Origin: Streptomyces sp. NRRL B-1347
Lineage (GTDB): Bacteria; Actinomycetota; Actinomycetes; Streptomycetales; Streptomycetaceae
DNA: 60,046 bases
Direction of reading: 5' to 3'
Assembly: GCF_000720325.1 (NCBI RefSeq)
Contig: NZ_JOJM01000049.1
Coordinates: forward strand, 1-60,046
Shown piece after piece: positions 29,906-37,854 of the stretch. A program made the translations under genes and the position numbers. Below the pieces are notes generated by a model. The model had not been told where the DNA came from and did no database searches. It saw only the letters and a program-made list of their open reading frames with translations. Position 1 is the first letter of the stretch; each line of letters opens with the position of its first letter.

Positions 29906-32728
29906 TCACCCGTCACCGCGGACCACGTCTCCGAAGCGGTCCACCACCACTTCGCAGGCCGACTCGGTGAGCAGTTCCGCCAGTCCGCCCATGGCCGCGA
30001 CCGCTTCTGCGCGCACAGCCAGGCCGTGTGCGGTTCGGGTCACGCTCTGCGCGGCGTCGAGCGCCGTCGGCAACAGTGCCAGCGCCTCCTCGGCGCAGTA
30101 GCGCAGCTCCGGATCCACGTGGCCTTCTGCCAGCAGTTCGTCACCGACGAGGATCTGGTAGCCGTCCGGTTCCAGGTCCTCTTCCACTTCCACATGCACC
30201 GGGGGCACCTCACATTCGGTCCTGCTCCGCAGCGCGGGCAAGTGCCGCGCGAACAAGGGGTGCTGCCGAACGGGATCGCCGTACGCGGCGAACCACGAAC
30301 CGGGCAGCCGCAGCCGCATCGTGGGCGGTGGGGGCTGAGGCGCGTCCGTCGTGTCCTCGGCGGTGAAGCGGTGACGGCGCAGCGACTCGGCCTCGGCGGC
30401 CAGCTCTTCCTCGGTCGCGAGCGTGTCCAGTAGCTCGTCCCGTTCTTCGGACGTGCCGAAGGATCGCAGAACGGCTTCCGTGAGGCGGACGGCCAGGCCT
30501 GCCTCGCCGGGTACGCGGTGCGCTACCGCATTCCGCAGTTCGGACAGCGCGTCTCCGCCGCGCAGCCGGGCGTGCTCCACCGCCGCGTCCGTGCGGCTGA
30601 AGCTGAGCACGCTGCCTGATTCGTCGGCGAGGGCGATGAGAAGCGGGCGCACGCAGTGGTCCCACGTATCGACGGCGGTCGGCTGCTGATCGGTCTCAAT
30701 CGCCGTGGCGAGCAGGTCCCAAGCCGCCGGGTTGCCCAACAGGGCCCATGCGACCCCGAGCGCCATCGCGCCTTCGGTCTCTCCCGGCAGATCGGCTTCG
30801 CGGAGCAGCCGTGCCGGCCGCTCCGCGTCGGCGGGGCGGCCCTGGACACAGGCGTCGTAGGCGGTCGCCATGAGGTGCTCCCGCGGGGACAGCATGCCCG
30901 CCGAGGCGTGCAGGAAGGAACGCGAGTGATGCCGTGCGGAGGCCGTATCGCCTTCGAGGAGCAGGGCGACCACATAGGGGTGCCAGGCCCAGTGCCAGCC
31001 GGGGTCGATGGCCCCGGCAGCGAAGTACCGGACGGCCTCGTCCGGTTTGCCGAGCTGTAGGGCGACGTAACCGCACACGCACCTGCTCCAGTCGTGGAGA
31101 TCGTCGTCGTGCAGGGCGCTTTGCAGGAGCTCCAGTGCTTCGTCGTACCGGCCGACGTTGGCGAGCGCCTCGACGTAGCGGGCTGCCGCCGGTTGGTCCT
31201 GGCTGATCTGGTAACTGCGTACGGCCGCGGTCTCGCCGAGCCGGAACAGGCGGAGCTTCTGGGCGGTGTGCGCCAGTTGCTGCCAGGGCGGCGCCCACTG
31301 GGGGTCCAGTGCCACCGCACGCGCCGCCGAGAGCAGTGCGCACCACCCCTGCCGCTGTCTGTCGGCGTCGGATACCTCGGCGAGTTGGTCCCTCAAGTAG
31401 CTCTCGGTGAGGTAGTTCCAGGACTCGCCACCACTGGCGCCCGCCTGTTGACGCGCGTCGAGCAGCTTCGCCAGAGCGTCCGCCAGGCGTGCCCCGCGCT
31501 CCCGGACGGGCCACCGGCTCCCCGTCCGTGCGGCGATGTCCGCCAGGTGCATCTGCGCCACTGCCCGGGTGCGCTCGTCCTCCCGGCTCTCCGGTCCGCT
31601 CTGGACGGCAGCGTCGAAGTCTCGGCGCGCGTGGTCCAGACGGCCCGCGCCCAGATGCCACCTTCCCGCGCACAGCAGGGCGCTGCGGCGCGCGGAAGCC
31701 GAGCCGAGCAGGTCGGCTCGCTGCTCCTCCACCACCGCCATGGTCTTGTCGTCGCGCTCCTCGGCCGCACGGTCGAGGAGGCACAGTGCGGACGACCGGT
31801 CGCCCTCGCGGCGCAAGCGCTCGGCGAGTGCGACGTACAACTCGCCCGGTATGTCCACGAGCCGGTTGATGTCCCCCTCGACGTCGCTGAGCGAGGAGAA
31901 GGCCTCGGCCGCGGTCCGTGCCTCGTCGAGCGCGAGTTCGGGCATGCCGTTCTGCCGGGCTCGCGTGATCGCTTCGACAGTGGTGTCGAGATCGCGAGGG
32001 TCGAGCTCACGAGCCTCTCTGAACAGCCGGTCGGCCTTCTCCGTGGCCCCCCGTAGGCGCGCGGTGCGCGACCGCAGGGCGAAGTGGGCCGCGCTGGACG
32101 GCTGAGAGCCGCCGAGAGCCTTGTCGGCCTCTTCGGGGAGGTGGTGCAGCAAGGCCAGTCGTGCCAGGAGCAGCCGGAGGTCGTCCCGCACCCCGTCGTC
32201 GAGGCCTTTCCAGCGACCGATGTCCAAGTCCTGGCAGCCGAGTGCGAGGACCTCGTGGCACAGGTCCCAGTCACTGCGGGCCAGAGCGCGGGTGGCCAGG
32301 GAGATACGTCGGGTGAACAGCGCGCCGACGGGCGGCGGAACGCCGGTGCGGAGCCGATCCATCGCGTCGACGCGACATCGGCTCGCAGCGGTGAACCAAT
32401 AGCCCAGCCAGTGGCCCAGGCCGGTACGCACGTCGGAAGCGAGCGCTTCCTGAAGCCGGTCGCGTTGCTCGGACCAGCCTTCAGGGAGGAACGGCAGGGC
32501 GGCGAGGCGGTGCTTCACGTCAGCGGTGAGCTGGTCGAGGCTCGCGGAGGCCTTCTCCACGCCCCTGTGCCGCTCGGCCAGCAGCCGTAGTGTCGCCTCC
32601 TGCCCGTTGCCGTCCCCCTGCGCGATGTCGTCTGCACGGGCGGCCACCTCCTTCAGTCCGGCGTCCACGCCGCACCGTTCGCGGATACGCCCGTCGGCAC
32701 GCCGGATCATCTCAGCGATGAAGGACAT
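29906..32728 (-). CDS. Large TPR-repeat protein of the Trypco1/trypsin-CHAT operon
   Basis: This 940-residue, mainly helical protein lacks signal peptide or membrane segments. From about residue 150 to 720 it is built of degenerate tetratricopeptide repeats (for example LGKPDEAVRYFAAGAIDPGW and HYYx-type helix pairs such as RYVEALANVGRYDEALELLQ). The last 200 residues lack clear repeats and may be a separate domain. Its ATG at 32728 lies inside the last codons of the upstream gene (17-base overlap), with GGGAGA upstream, so expression is coupled. In related conflict systems the TPR partner is thought to be a scaffold or sensor. I see no enzymatic motif. Confidence 0.8.
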   Translation of the reverse strand: MSFIAEMIRRADGRIRERCGVDAGLKEVAARADDIAQGDGNGQEATLRLLAERHRGVEKASASLDQLTADVKHRLAALPFLPEGWSEQRDRLQEALASDVRTGLGHWLGYWFTAASRCRVDAMDRLRTGVPPPVGALFTRRISLATRALARSDWDLCHEVLALGCQDLDIGRWKGLDDGVRDDLRLLLARLALLHHLPEEADKALGGSQPSSAAHFALRSRTARLRGATEKADRLFREARELDPRDLDTTVEAITRARQNGMPELALDEARTAAEAFSSLSDVEGDINRLVDIPGELYVALAERLRREGDRSSALCLLDRAAEERDDKTMAVVEEQRADLLGSASARRSALLCAGRWHLGAGRLDHARRDFDAAVQSGPESREDERTRAVAQMHLADIAARTGSRWPVRERGARLADALAKLLDARQQAGASGGESWNYLTESYLRDQLAEVSDADRQRQGWCALLSAARAVALDPQWAPPWQQLAHTAQKLRLFRLGETAAVRSYQISQDQPAAARYVEALANVGRYDEALELLQSALHDDDLHDWSRCVCGYVALQLGKPDEAVRYFAAGAIDPGWHWAWHPYVVALLLEGDTASARHHSRSFLHASAGMLSPREHLMATAYDACVQGRPADAERPARLLREADLPGETEGAMALGVAWALLGNPAAWDLLATAIETDQQPTAVDTWDHCVRPLLIALADESGSVLSFSRTDAAVEHARLRGGDALSELRNAVAHRVPGEAGLAVRLTEAVLRSFGTSEERDELLDTLATEEELAAEAESLRRHRFTAEDTTDAPQPPPPTMRLRLPGSWFAAYGDPVRQHPLFARHLPALRSRTECEVPPVHVEVEEDLEPDGYQILVGDELLAEGHVDPELRYCAEEALALLPTALDAAQSVTRTAHGLAVRAEAVAAMGGLAELLTESACEVVVDRFGDVVRGDG

Positions 32729-34622
32729 CCAGGGTCTCCCTCGGATGAGGCTCGTGCCGAACGGGCCGCTTCGCCACGGGCGTATGGATCGCGGGCTTCG
32801 AAGCATCGGGCGACTCCTGGATCACCAGGCGCACGTCCGACTGGGAGCCGGTGGTGAGGGCGAACCAGCCGAAACCCGCCGCGTCCTCGACAGGACGATC
32901 GAGCCTGAGGGTCCTGCGGCCCGCCTGCACGGCGCTCTCGATCCGTTCGGCGCGGCCCAGCGCCTCGTAGAAGGAGGAGTTGAACGCGCGGCACTGCACG
33001 GGATGCACCGGAAGCTGCGTGAGCACCACCGCGGTCACGCTCCGGGCGATGATCTCGCCGAGCGCGCTGGGGGTCAGCGGCTCGAAGTCGCAGTCCATGG
33101 GCGGCAGCAGCAGCTCCAGGACCACGAGACGCACCCCGCTGGCCGCTGCCGTGTCTATCACCTCTCGTGGGTCCTGCCACGCCTCGCCGTTGCCGTCGTC
33201 GTCGACGAAGGCGATGAGCGGAGTTCCGTCGATCTCCCGCTGCCCCACTCCCATGAAGTGCAGTACGGAGAAGCTTCCGGACTTGAGGGCGTCCTTGACG
33301 ACGCTCCACCGCGGCGGCACGTGGAGCAAGTCGAGTTCGGGGGTGAATCCGGCACGCTCGATGCTCTCCCGGAGTGAGGCCCGCATCTCCGTCAGGCCGA
33401 CCCATTTGTAGGGCGGGCCCCGGTGCCGGGGAAGGATCACGGGGTATCTGTTGCGCCAGTGCTTGGGCTGTGCGACCGCGGCCAGCACGCGGACATCGGC
33501 TGCGACCCGGGCGGGGGCCGCGGAGGACAGCGCGTCACCGTTCACACGATCCGTGTCCGGGACCCGAACGAACCCGAACTTCTCCTCGGCTGCCAGGAAT
33601 CGCGCCCGCCCCCGTGCGCGTGGAGCCGCAGCGAGCTCCCACGGAATGTCGGCGAGATCGCAGCCGCTCTTCAAGTGCAGCCGGACCAGCAGGTCGTCGG
33701 CCGCCCGGACCTGCTCGAAGCGGCGGGCCACCTCACTGGGGAAGAGAGCACTGGCGAGCAGTGGGCCGATCAGTTCGACCTCCTCGTTGGAGTGAACCCG
33801 TCGCCGCTGCACCCAGCGGAACAGCGCTTCCGCGACACCCTCACCGAGGTCACGGCCGGTCAGCTCGTGGCCGTGACCAGGCTCCTCCATAGAGACCTGC
33901 CAGGAGTTTCGGCTGCCGCTGACCCACAGGTCGAAGAGGGCGTCGACGGTCCGGGACCGGCCGAGGCGCTGCCAGTCGGGGCGGCCGAGTGCCGTGCGCC
34001 ACGGCACCATCTGCGGTGTCGACTCCTGCAGGACACGGGCGATCTCCCCGAACTTCGCGGCCGCCAAGCCGATCGGCACCGCGTTGCCGCCGAGAGCGTC
34101 GTCCGTGTTCCGGCTCGCACGCGTCACCGCGACCACGGCGCCGCTTTCGGTGCTGAGGGCGGGGCCGCCGCTCATCCCCCACGTGATGATCTCACCGGCG
34201 CTGAGTTGCAGCATCTGGTAGCCGCCTCGTGGGTCCTCCCGGCCGTGCCCCGTGAACTTGCGCGGCTCGTAGCCCGGGCTCGTCCCTTCCTCGCGTGGAT
34301 ATCCGACCAGCCAGTACTCGCCGTCGTGCAACGTCGTGTCCAGCACCGCGCAGGGGATGACGGGTTCGTCACGGGCCTGTGCCTTCAGCAACGCGAGGTC
34401 GGTGGCGTCGTCCCATTCGACCACCTGGGCCTCGCGGCAGTCACGGCCGTCGGGCTGGATCTCGATGCCCGCGTCCCGATCGACCACATGTGCGCAGGTG
34501 AGCAGGAGTTGTGTGTCCACGTAGAACGCCGTCCCCTGGAACTCCCCGTCGGCGTAGACACGGGCGGTCGCCTGCTTCAGCACGTCCTTGAGTCGACTGA
34601 TCGTCGCATCAGGCAGAGACAT
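32712..34622 (-). CDS. Trypsin-like protease fused to a degenerate CHAT-like domain
   Basis: This is a 636-residue cytoplasmic protein. Residues 15-200 form a trypsin-like fold with a complete triad: His45 (LTCAHVVD), Asp75 (ATDLALLK) and Ser151 (WGMSGGPAL). There is a middle helical region of about 200-300. The C-terminal 300 residues follow the CHAT (caspase-HetF) layout, PWELAAAP, VLHFMGVGQRE, VVLELLLPP and VTAVVLTQLPVH, ending with an FYEALGRAERIESAVQAGRR helix. The two catalytic positions look lost: HG is VG at 459-460, and the NAC-type Cys strand reads VVLELL. It overlaps Trypco1 by 14 bases upstream and the TPR gene by 17 downstream. Confidence 0.85.
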   Translation of the reverse strand: MSLPDATISRLKDVLKQATARVYADGEFQGTAFYVDTQLLLTCAHVVDRDAGIEIQPDGRDCREAQVVEWDDATDLALLKAQARDEPVIPCAVLDTTLHDGEYWLVGYPREEGTSPGYEPRKFTGHGREDPRGGYQMLQLSAGEIITWGMSGGPALSTESGAVVAVTRASRNTDDALGGNAVPIGLAAAKFGEIARVLQESTPQMVPWRTALGRPDWQRLGRSRTVDALFDLWVSGSRNSWQVSMEEPGHGHELTGRDLGEGVAEALFRWVQRRRVHSNEEVELIGPLLASALFPSEVARRFEQVRAADDLLVRLHLKSGCDLADIPWELAAAPRARGRARFLAAEEKFGFVRVPDTDRVNGDALSSAAPARVAADVRVLAAVAQPKHWRNRYPVILPRHRGPPYKWVGLTEMRASLRESIERAGFTPELDLLHVPPRWSVVKDALKSGSFSVLHFMGVGQREIDGTPLIAFVDDDGNGEAWQDPREVIDTAAASGVRLVVLELLLPPMDCDFEPLTPSALGEIIARSVTAVVLTQLPVHPVQCRAFNSSFYEALGRAERIESAVQAGRRTLRLDRPVEDAAGFGWFALTTGSQSDVRLVIQESPDASKPAIHTPVAKRPVRHEPHPRETLDVLHR

Positions 34623-34941
34623 CGGGCGCCTCCTGTCCGTCCCGGTCCCATTCCAGCGTCACCTTGATCGTGGCCTCGCCCCGGCCCCTGCCGAGCAGCG
34701 CCACCAGCTGACCGGACTCGACGGCGAGGCCGAATCCCAGTTCCACCACGGCCTTGGACGGACCGGCACGACGGGCGGCCTTGAGGACGTCCTGGCCCAC
34801 CCGCTCGATGGAGGAGGTGATCTCACCGAACTTCCCGGAGACTTTCCTGTCGGCGACCAGTGTGCTGCCCCCGGTCTCGGCCACGACGACCATCGTGCCT
34901 GCGTCACCCAGGTCCACTACGACTCTCTGCTCACCGGCCAT
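34609..34941 (-). CDS. Trypco1-like (trypsin-co-occurring domain 1) small protein
   Basis: This 110-residue beta-rich protein starts MAGEQRVVVDLGD, with a second strand pair TMVVVAETGG, a central helix (FGEITSSIERVGQDVLKAA) and C-terminal strands VVELGFGLAVESGQ and ATIKVTLEW. This is the pattern of the small domain (CU044_2847-type, named Trypco1 in surveys of bacterial conflict systems) that is encoded next to trypsin-like proteases. GGAGG precedes ATG 34941. It is the first gene of the three-gene operon. The family has no established activity; a role as protease regulator or substrate is inference. Confidence 0.8.
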   Translation of the reverse strand: MAGEQRVVVDLGDAGTMVVVAETGGSTLVADRKVSGKFGEITSSIERVGQDVLKAARRAGPSKAVVELGFGLAVESGQLVALLGRGRGEATIKVTLEWDRDGQEAPDVSA

Positions 34942-35009
34942 GGCGCACCTCCGGCACCCGTGGGGCCTTGTCCCTGCTGACGGTAGGAGGCGCGAGTTCG
35001 GCCCGCGAG

Positions 35010-35023
35010 GGGCCGATGGGCTC
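35010..35023. promoter_or_regulatory. Dos-like box upstream of the Trypco1 operon
   Basis: GGGCC-GATG-GGCTC, with an extra G on the left, lies 69-82 bases before the Trypco1 start. The USP gene further upstream ends at 35156, so the box belongs to the conflict-type operon. A second short inverted repeat, ACGTCC-N8-GGACGT, lies at 35062-35081. Confidence 0.45.
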
Positions 35024-35155
35024 TCCTCCGGTGTCGGTGGTCCTGTCCCAGCACGGATTGAACGTCCATGGATACGGACGTCCCGGCCCGTCGTGCCCCG
35101 TGCCGCCCCACGGGCCGGGACGAAGCAGACACCGCCCCAGGCGGAACCGGAGGGG

Positions 35156-35674
35156 TCAGGCGGGTTCCAAGCCAACCGCCATGTCGTCCCGCAGCCACGG
35201 CGGTCGGGACTCCTCCGCGTCCGGTGGCGGCTCCGGCACGGTCACCACGGGGCATTCCGCCAGCCTCACGCAGGCGCGGGCGACCGCGCCCAGCGCGGGC
35301 CGGGTGACGTCCGTCCGAGATGTGCGGCCGAGAGCGAGGAACAACGCGTCCCGGGTGTACCTCAGCAGGACCGCGGCGGCCGGGCCTTCGTGCAGGAGCA
35401 TCACGACGTCGGCGTCGGGGTGTGTGCGGAGCAGTCTGGCCACGTTCTGCTCTAGCGTGGCCGCGGCACGGGCACGGTCCTGCTCGGGTGTGGACCGCTC
35501 GAGCGCCGGCGCGTAAGGCGCGCGCATGGAGCCGGAGGGCAGCCAGGCGTGAACGGCCAGCACGCCCGTGTGCAGCAGCCGGGCCTTCGCCGCCGACCAG
35601 CGCAGCGCGGCGAGCGCGGCGGCCGAGCCGTCCACGCCCACGACCAGGGCTCCGTTGGTCGCCTCCTGTGCCAT
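35156..35674 (-). CDS. Universal stress protein, single UspA domain
   Basis: This 172-residue protein has one UspA domain (ALVVGVDGSAAALAAL ... ECPVVTVPEP) plus a short acidic tail, unlike the tandem USPs elsewhere in the window. The nucleotide loop is degenerate (GRTSRTDVTRPALGAV): G-x2-G is not kept, so ATP binding is doubtful. The ATG at 35674 has GTGAGG six bases upstream; a GTG at 35686 is an alternative. It is encoded upstream of the Trypco1 operon in the same direction, 214 bases away, and downstream of a small membrane protein gene. Confidence 0.88.
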   Translation of the reverse strand: MAQEATNGALVVGVDGSAAALAALRWSAAKARLLHTGVLAVHAWLPSGSMRAPYAPALERSTPEQDRARAAATLEQNVARLLRTHPDADVVMLLHEGPAAAVLLRYTRDALFLALGRTSRTDVTRPALGAVARACVRLAECPVVTVPEPPPDAEESRPPWLRDDMAVGLEPA

Positions 35675-35771
35675 GGCCAGCCTCACTCTCCCTCTTGGCT
35701 CCGGGTACGAACCGCGGGCTGGGAGGCCGGGGCTCGTCGCCCCGGCCCCCTCCTCGTTCTGCAGCCCCGGT

Positions 35772-36107
35772 TCAGGCGACGCGCCGCAGCTGCTCGGTCT
35801 TCTCGATGGTCTTCGCCTCGTCGGTGAACTTCCGTGCGAGGCCGGCGAAGAAGCGGAGTACCTCGTGCCAGAAGTAGCCCGCTCCCGCGATGAGGAATCC
35901 GGTGAGCGTGGTGCCGATGGCCTCGGTGCGCACGTCGAGCCCCCAGGCCTCGAAGAGGCTGAAGTCGGCGAGCCACGCCGCGCCCACCCCCAGGGCTGTC
36001 AGCGCGAACGCCCAGAACTCCTGGGCCGCGGACAGGTAGCGGTGCACCGCGTTCCCCACGACCAGTACAGCAAGCCCCAGAAGGACCAGCATCCCGAACT
36101 CGTACAT
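35772..36107 (-). CDS. Small integral membrane protein, three predicted helices
   Basis: This 111-residue protein has three hydrophobic segments (about residues 4-22, 32-50 and 63-82: LVLLGLAVLVVGNAV, FWAFALTALGVGAAWLADF, TTLTGFLIAGAGYFWHEVL) and a charged C-terminal helix. Similar small membrane proteins occur in Streptomyces stress regions, but I know no function. ATG 36107 follows GGAAAGGCGGAAGA. A perfect Dos-like palindrome lies 164 bases upstream. Confidence 0.78.
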   Translation of the reverse strand: MYEFGMLVLLGLAVLVVGNAVHRYLSAAQEFWAFALTALGVGAAWLADFSLFEAWGLDVRTEAIGTTLTGFLIAGAGYFWHEVLRFFAGLARKFTDEAKTIEKTEQLRRVA

Positions 36108-36270
36108 GAGGTCTTCCGCCTTTCCTTTTCTGGTACCTGACGTTTCCGGTTTTCTGGTACCTGGCGTTCCGGGAGGTACGGCTCCAGACGCACGGCCCCG
36201 CAGAGAGCCCGGTCTGGCCGCAACCTGGTGTTCCGGTTCCAGCGTCGCGCGGGCCGGACGAGACCGACAG

Positions 36271-36284
36271 GGGCCTCCTGGCCC
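36271..36284. promoter_or_regulatory. Dos-like box upstream of the 36.1 kb membrane protein gene
   Basis: GGGCC-TCCT-GGCCC has perfect arms, extended by one G-C pair to 36270-36285. It lies between the gene ending at 36335 and the start at 36107, both minus strand. Confidence 0.5.
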
Positions 36285-36334
36285 CAACCGGAGGACCAAG
36301 GGGAGCTGTTGGAGACGCCACTGCGCCGCCACTG

Positions 36335-36637
36335 TCAGTCACGCGCACTGACGATCGCGTCGGCTGCGGCACGCAGCGTGCGCCGCTCCTCCCACAGCTG
36401 TCGGCCTTCCTGCCTCCAGGCGCGTCGCGCGTGGGGGTGCCAGAGGCCGGGCTTGCGCAGCCACCAGGAGAGTACGGCCGCCTGCCAGCACGCGTCCTCG
36501 GCCAACAGATGCAGCAACGCGGGGTCGGCCACGAGGTCCTTCTCGGCCACGACCCGTCCCGAGGACCCGAGCAGTACCTTGCCTTGGAGGGTGGTGGGTT
36601 CACCTGGTGAACCCCATGGGTTCGGCAGCCCACGCAT
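36335..36637 (-). CDS. Small hypothetical protein
   Basis: This 100-residue protein starts MRGLPNPWGSPGEP at ATG 36637, with GAGGAG ten bases upstream. It is rich in Trp, Arg and Ala, probably helical in its second half (WRQEGRQLWEERRTLRAAAD), with no signal peptide. The spacing to the upstream OsmC gene is only 20 bases and the direction is the same, so it is likely the second gene of an osmC operon. I do not recognise a family. Confidence 0.6.
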   Translation of the reverse strand: MRGLPNPWGSPGEPTTLQGKVLLGSSGRVVAEKDLVADPALLHLLAEDACWQAAVLSWWLRKPGLWHPHARRAWRQEGRQLWEERRTLRAAADAIVSARD

Positions 36638-36657
36638 GACGGTTCTCCTCGTCGGGA

Positions 36658-37122
36658 TCAGGCCACGGCGACGCTGACGTCGGGTGGCTGACGCAGGGTG
36701 TTGTGGATCGTGCAGTGGTTGACGACCGCCAGCAGTGCCCCGCGCTCGGTCGCCGTGAGCCGAACGGGCAGTACGATCCTCATGCGAACGGCCGCGACGC
36801 GGGCGGGCCTGTCGTCGGCCATGTCGAACTCGCACCGCACGCGGAGGTTTTCGTACGGCAGGTGGTGGCGCTGGAGGAACCGGCCGGCGTAATAGGCGAC
36901 GCAGGTGGCGAGCGAGGAGACGAAGAGTTCGACCGGGGTGGGCCCGTCGTCGTCACCGCCCGCCGCGAAGGGTTGATCGACGGTCAGTTCGTGGTCACGG
37001 ATGAACACACCGTACGCCTGCCCGGATACGTGGGTGACGTCGACGTGCTGTGCTGTCTGCGCAGACAGCAGTGGCGTGTGGTGCGGCTCTCCTGAGGCAG
37101 GCACGGTGGCCTGGTCGTTCAT
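36658..37122 (-). CDS. OsmC/Ohr-family redox protein
   Basis: This 154-residue protein has the OsmC fold, with PTPVELFVSSLATCVAYYA holding the first reactive cysteine at the start of the long central helix and VVNHCTIHNTL holding the second. Family members reduce organic hydroperoxides using these two cysteines. ATG 37122 is preceded by GGAGG. It probably heads an operon with the small protein at 36335. Two Dos-like palindromes lie 140-175 bases upstream. Confidence 0.92.
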   Translation of the reverse strand: MNDQATVPASGEPHHTPLLSAQTAQHVDVTHVSGQAYGVFIRDHELTVDQPFAAGGDDDGPTPVELFVSSLATCVAYYAGRFLQRHHLPYENLRVRCEFDMADDRPARVAAVRMRIVLPVRLTATERGALLAVVNHCTIHNTLRQPPDVSVAVA

Positions 37123-37262
37123 CTCTGTGCCTCCTTCACGCACGTCGTTCCGCGAGTTCCGTTCGGTCGGCCGGTCGCGGTCCGTGAGCTCCTGCCGGGC
37201 CGGCCGAACGCGTTCGGCTCGTCGCTGCTTCCAGCCCAGCGCGTGGGTGCGCGATCCACCAC

Positions 37263-37295
37263 GGGCCGGGTGGCCCGCACCGGGACCGATGGGCC
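37263..37295. promoter_or_regulatory. Two adjacent Dos-like boxes upstream of osmC
   Basis: GGGCC-GGGT-GGCCC and GGGAC-CGAT-GGGCC start 19 bases apart. The second has GGGAC as its left arm, the same as the mycobacterial Dos box half-site. Paired sites are common for DevR. Confidence 0.5.
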
Positions 37296-37734
37296 CGTCA
37301 AGAGGGCCGTGCGCTCGCCACTCAGGCACTGGCACACCGAGACGGTGGCCGCCTCCACTACCGTGGCCGGTTCGGGGGTCACCACCTGGCGCACCGCCGT
37401 GTCACCCGGCACACCGCGCAACACCGTCCCCGGGGCCTGCACCCCGCCGCACAGTCGCGCGACCCCGCCGAGCAGCCACAACGTGATGCCAACTCGTGGG
37501 CCGGAAGCGAGACGAGGAACATCCCAGCCGTGATGCCGCCGCTCTTCGGCCCTGGCCGGACATCAACAGCTGTCGGGCCCGGTCCGGACCTCGTCCGGGC
37601 CTTTGGCGAGAAGCCCCCACGGCGGGCCTCGACGAGGCCCGCCGAACCAGCCATCCCCGGGGACGGTGCCCAATACGCCCCCTCTTCCCTCCCTCCATGG
37701 TCCCGCTCCGTCACCGGCACCGGGCGGGCCGCTC

Positions 37735-37760
37735 GGGCCGAGTCCAGGGACACTCGGCCC
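37735..37760. promoter_or_regulatory. Interrupted palindrome upstream of the Acg-like gene
   Basis: GGGCCGAGT and ACTCGGCCC are perfect 9-bp arms around an 8-bp centre containing GGGA, 95-120 bases before the nitroreductase start. Confidence 0.45.
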
Positions 37761-37854
37761 CTCATCCGGTCCCGGGGCTCCCGTCACGCTGAAGCCGCCG
37801 GCTCTGACGATGTGGCACACCACGGGGTGGGCCGGGAGAAGGGACGGGCAGACC

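Larger units (their letters stand above)
37123..37854. other. Divergent control region between osmC and the Acg-like gene
   Basis: About 730 bases with no supported gene. It contains the palindromes GGGCC-GGGT-GGCCC (37263-37276) and GGGAC-CGAT-GGGCC (37282-37295) near osmC, and an interrupted palindrome with 9-bp arms (37735-37743 and 37752-37760) near the nitroreductase start. Confidence 0.5.
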
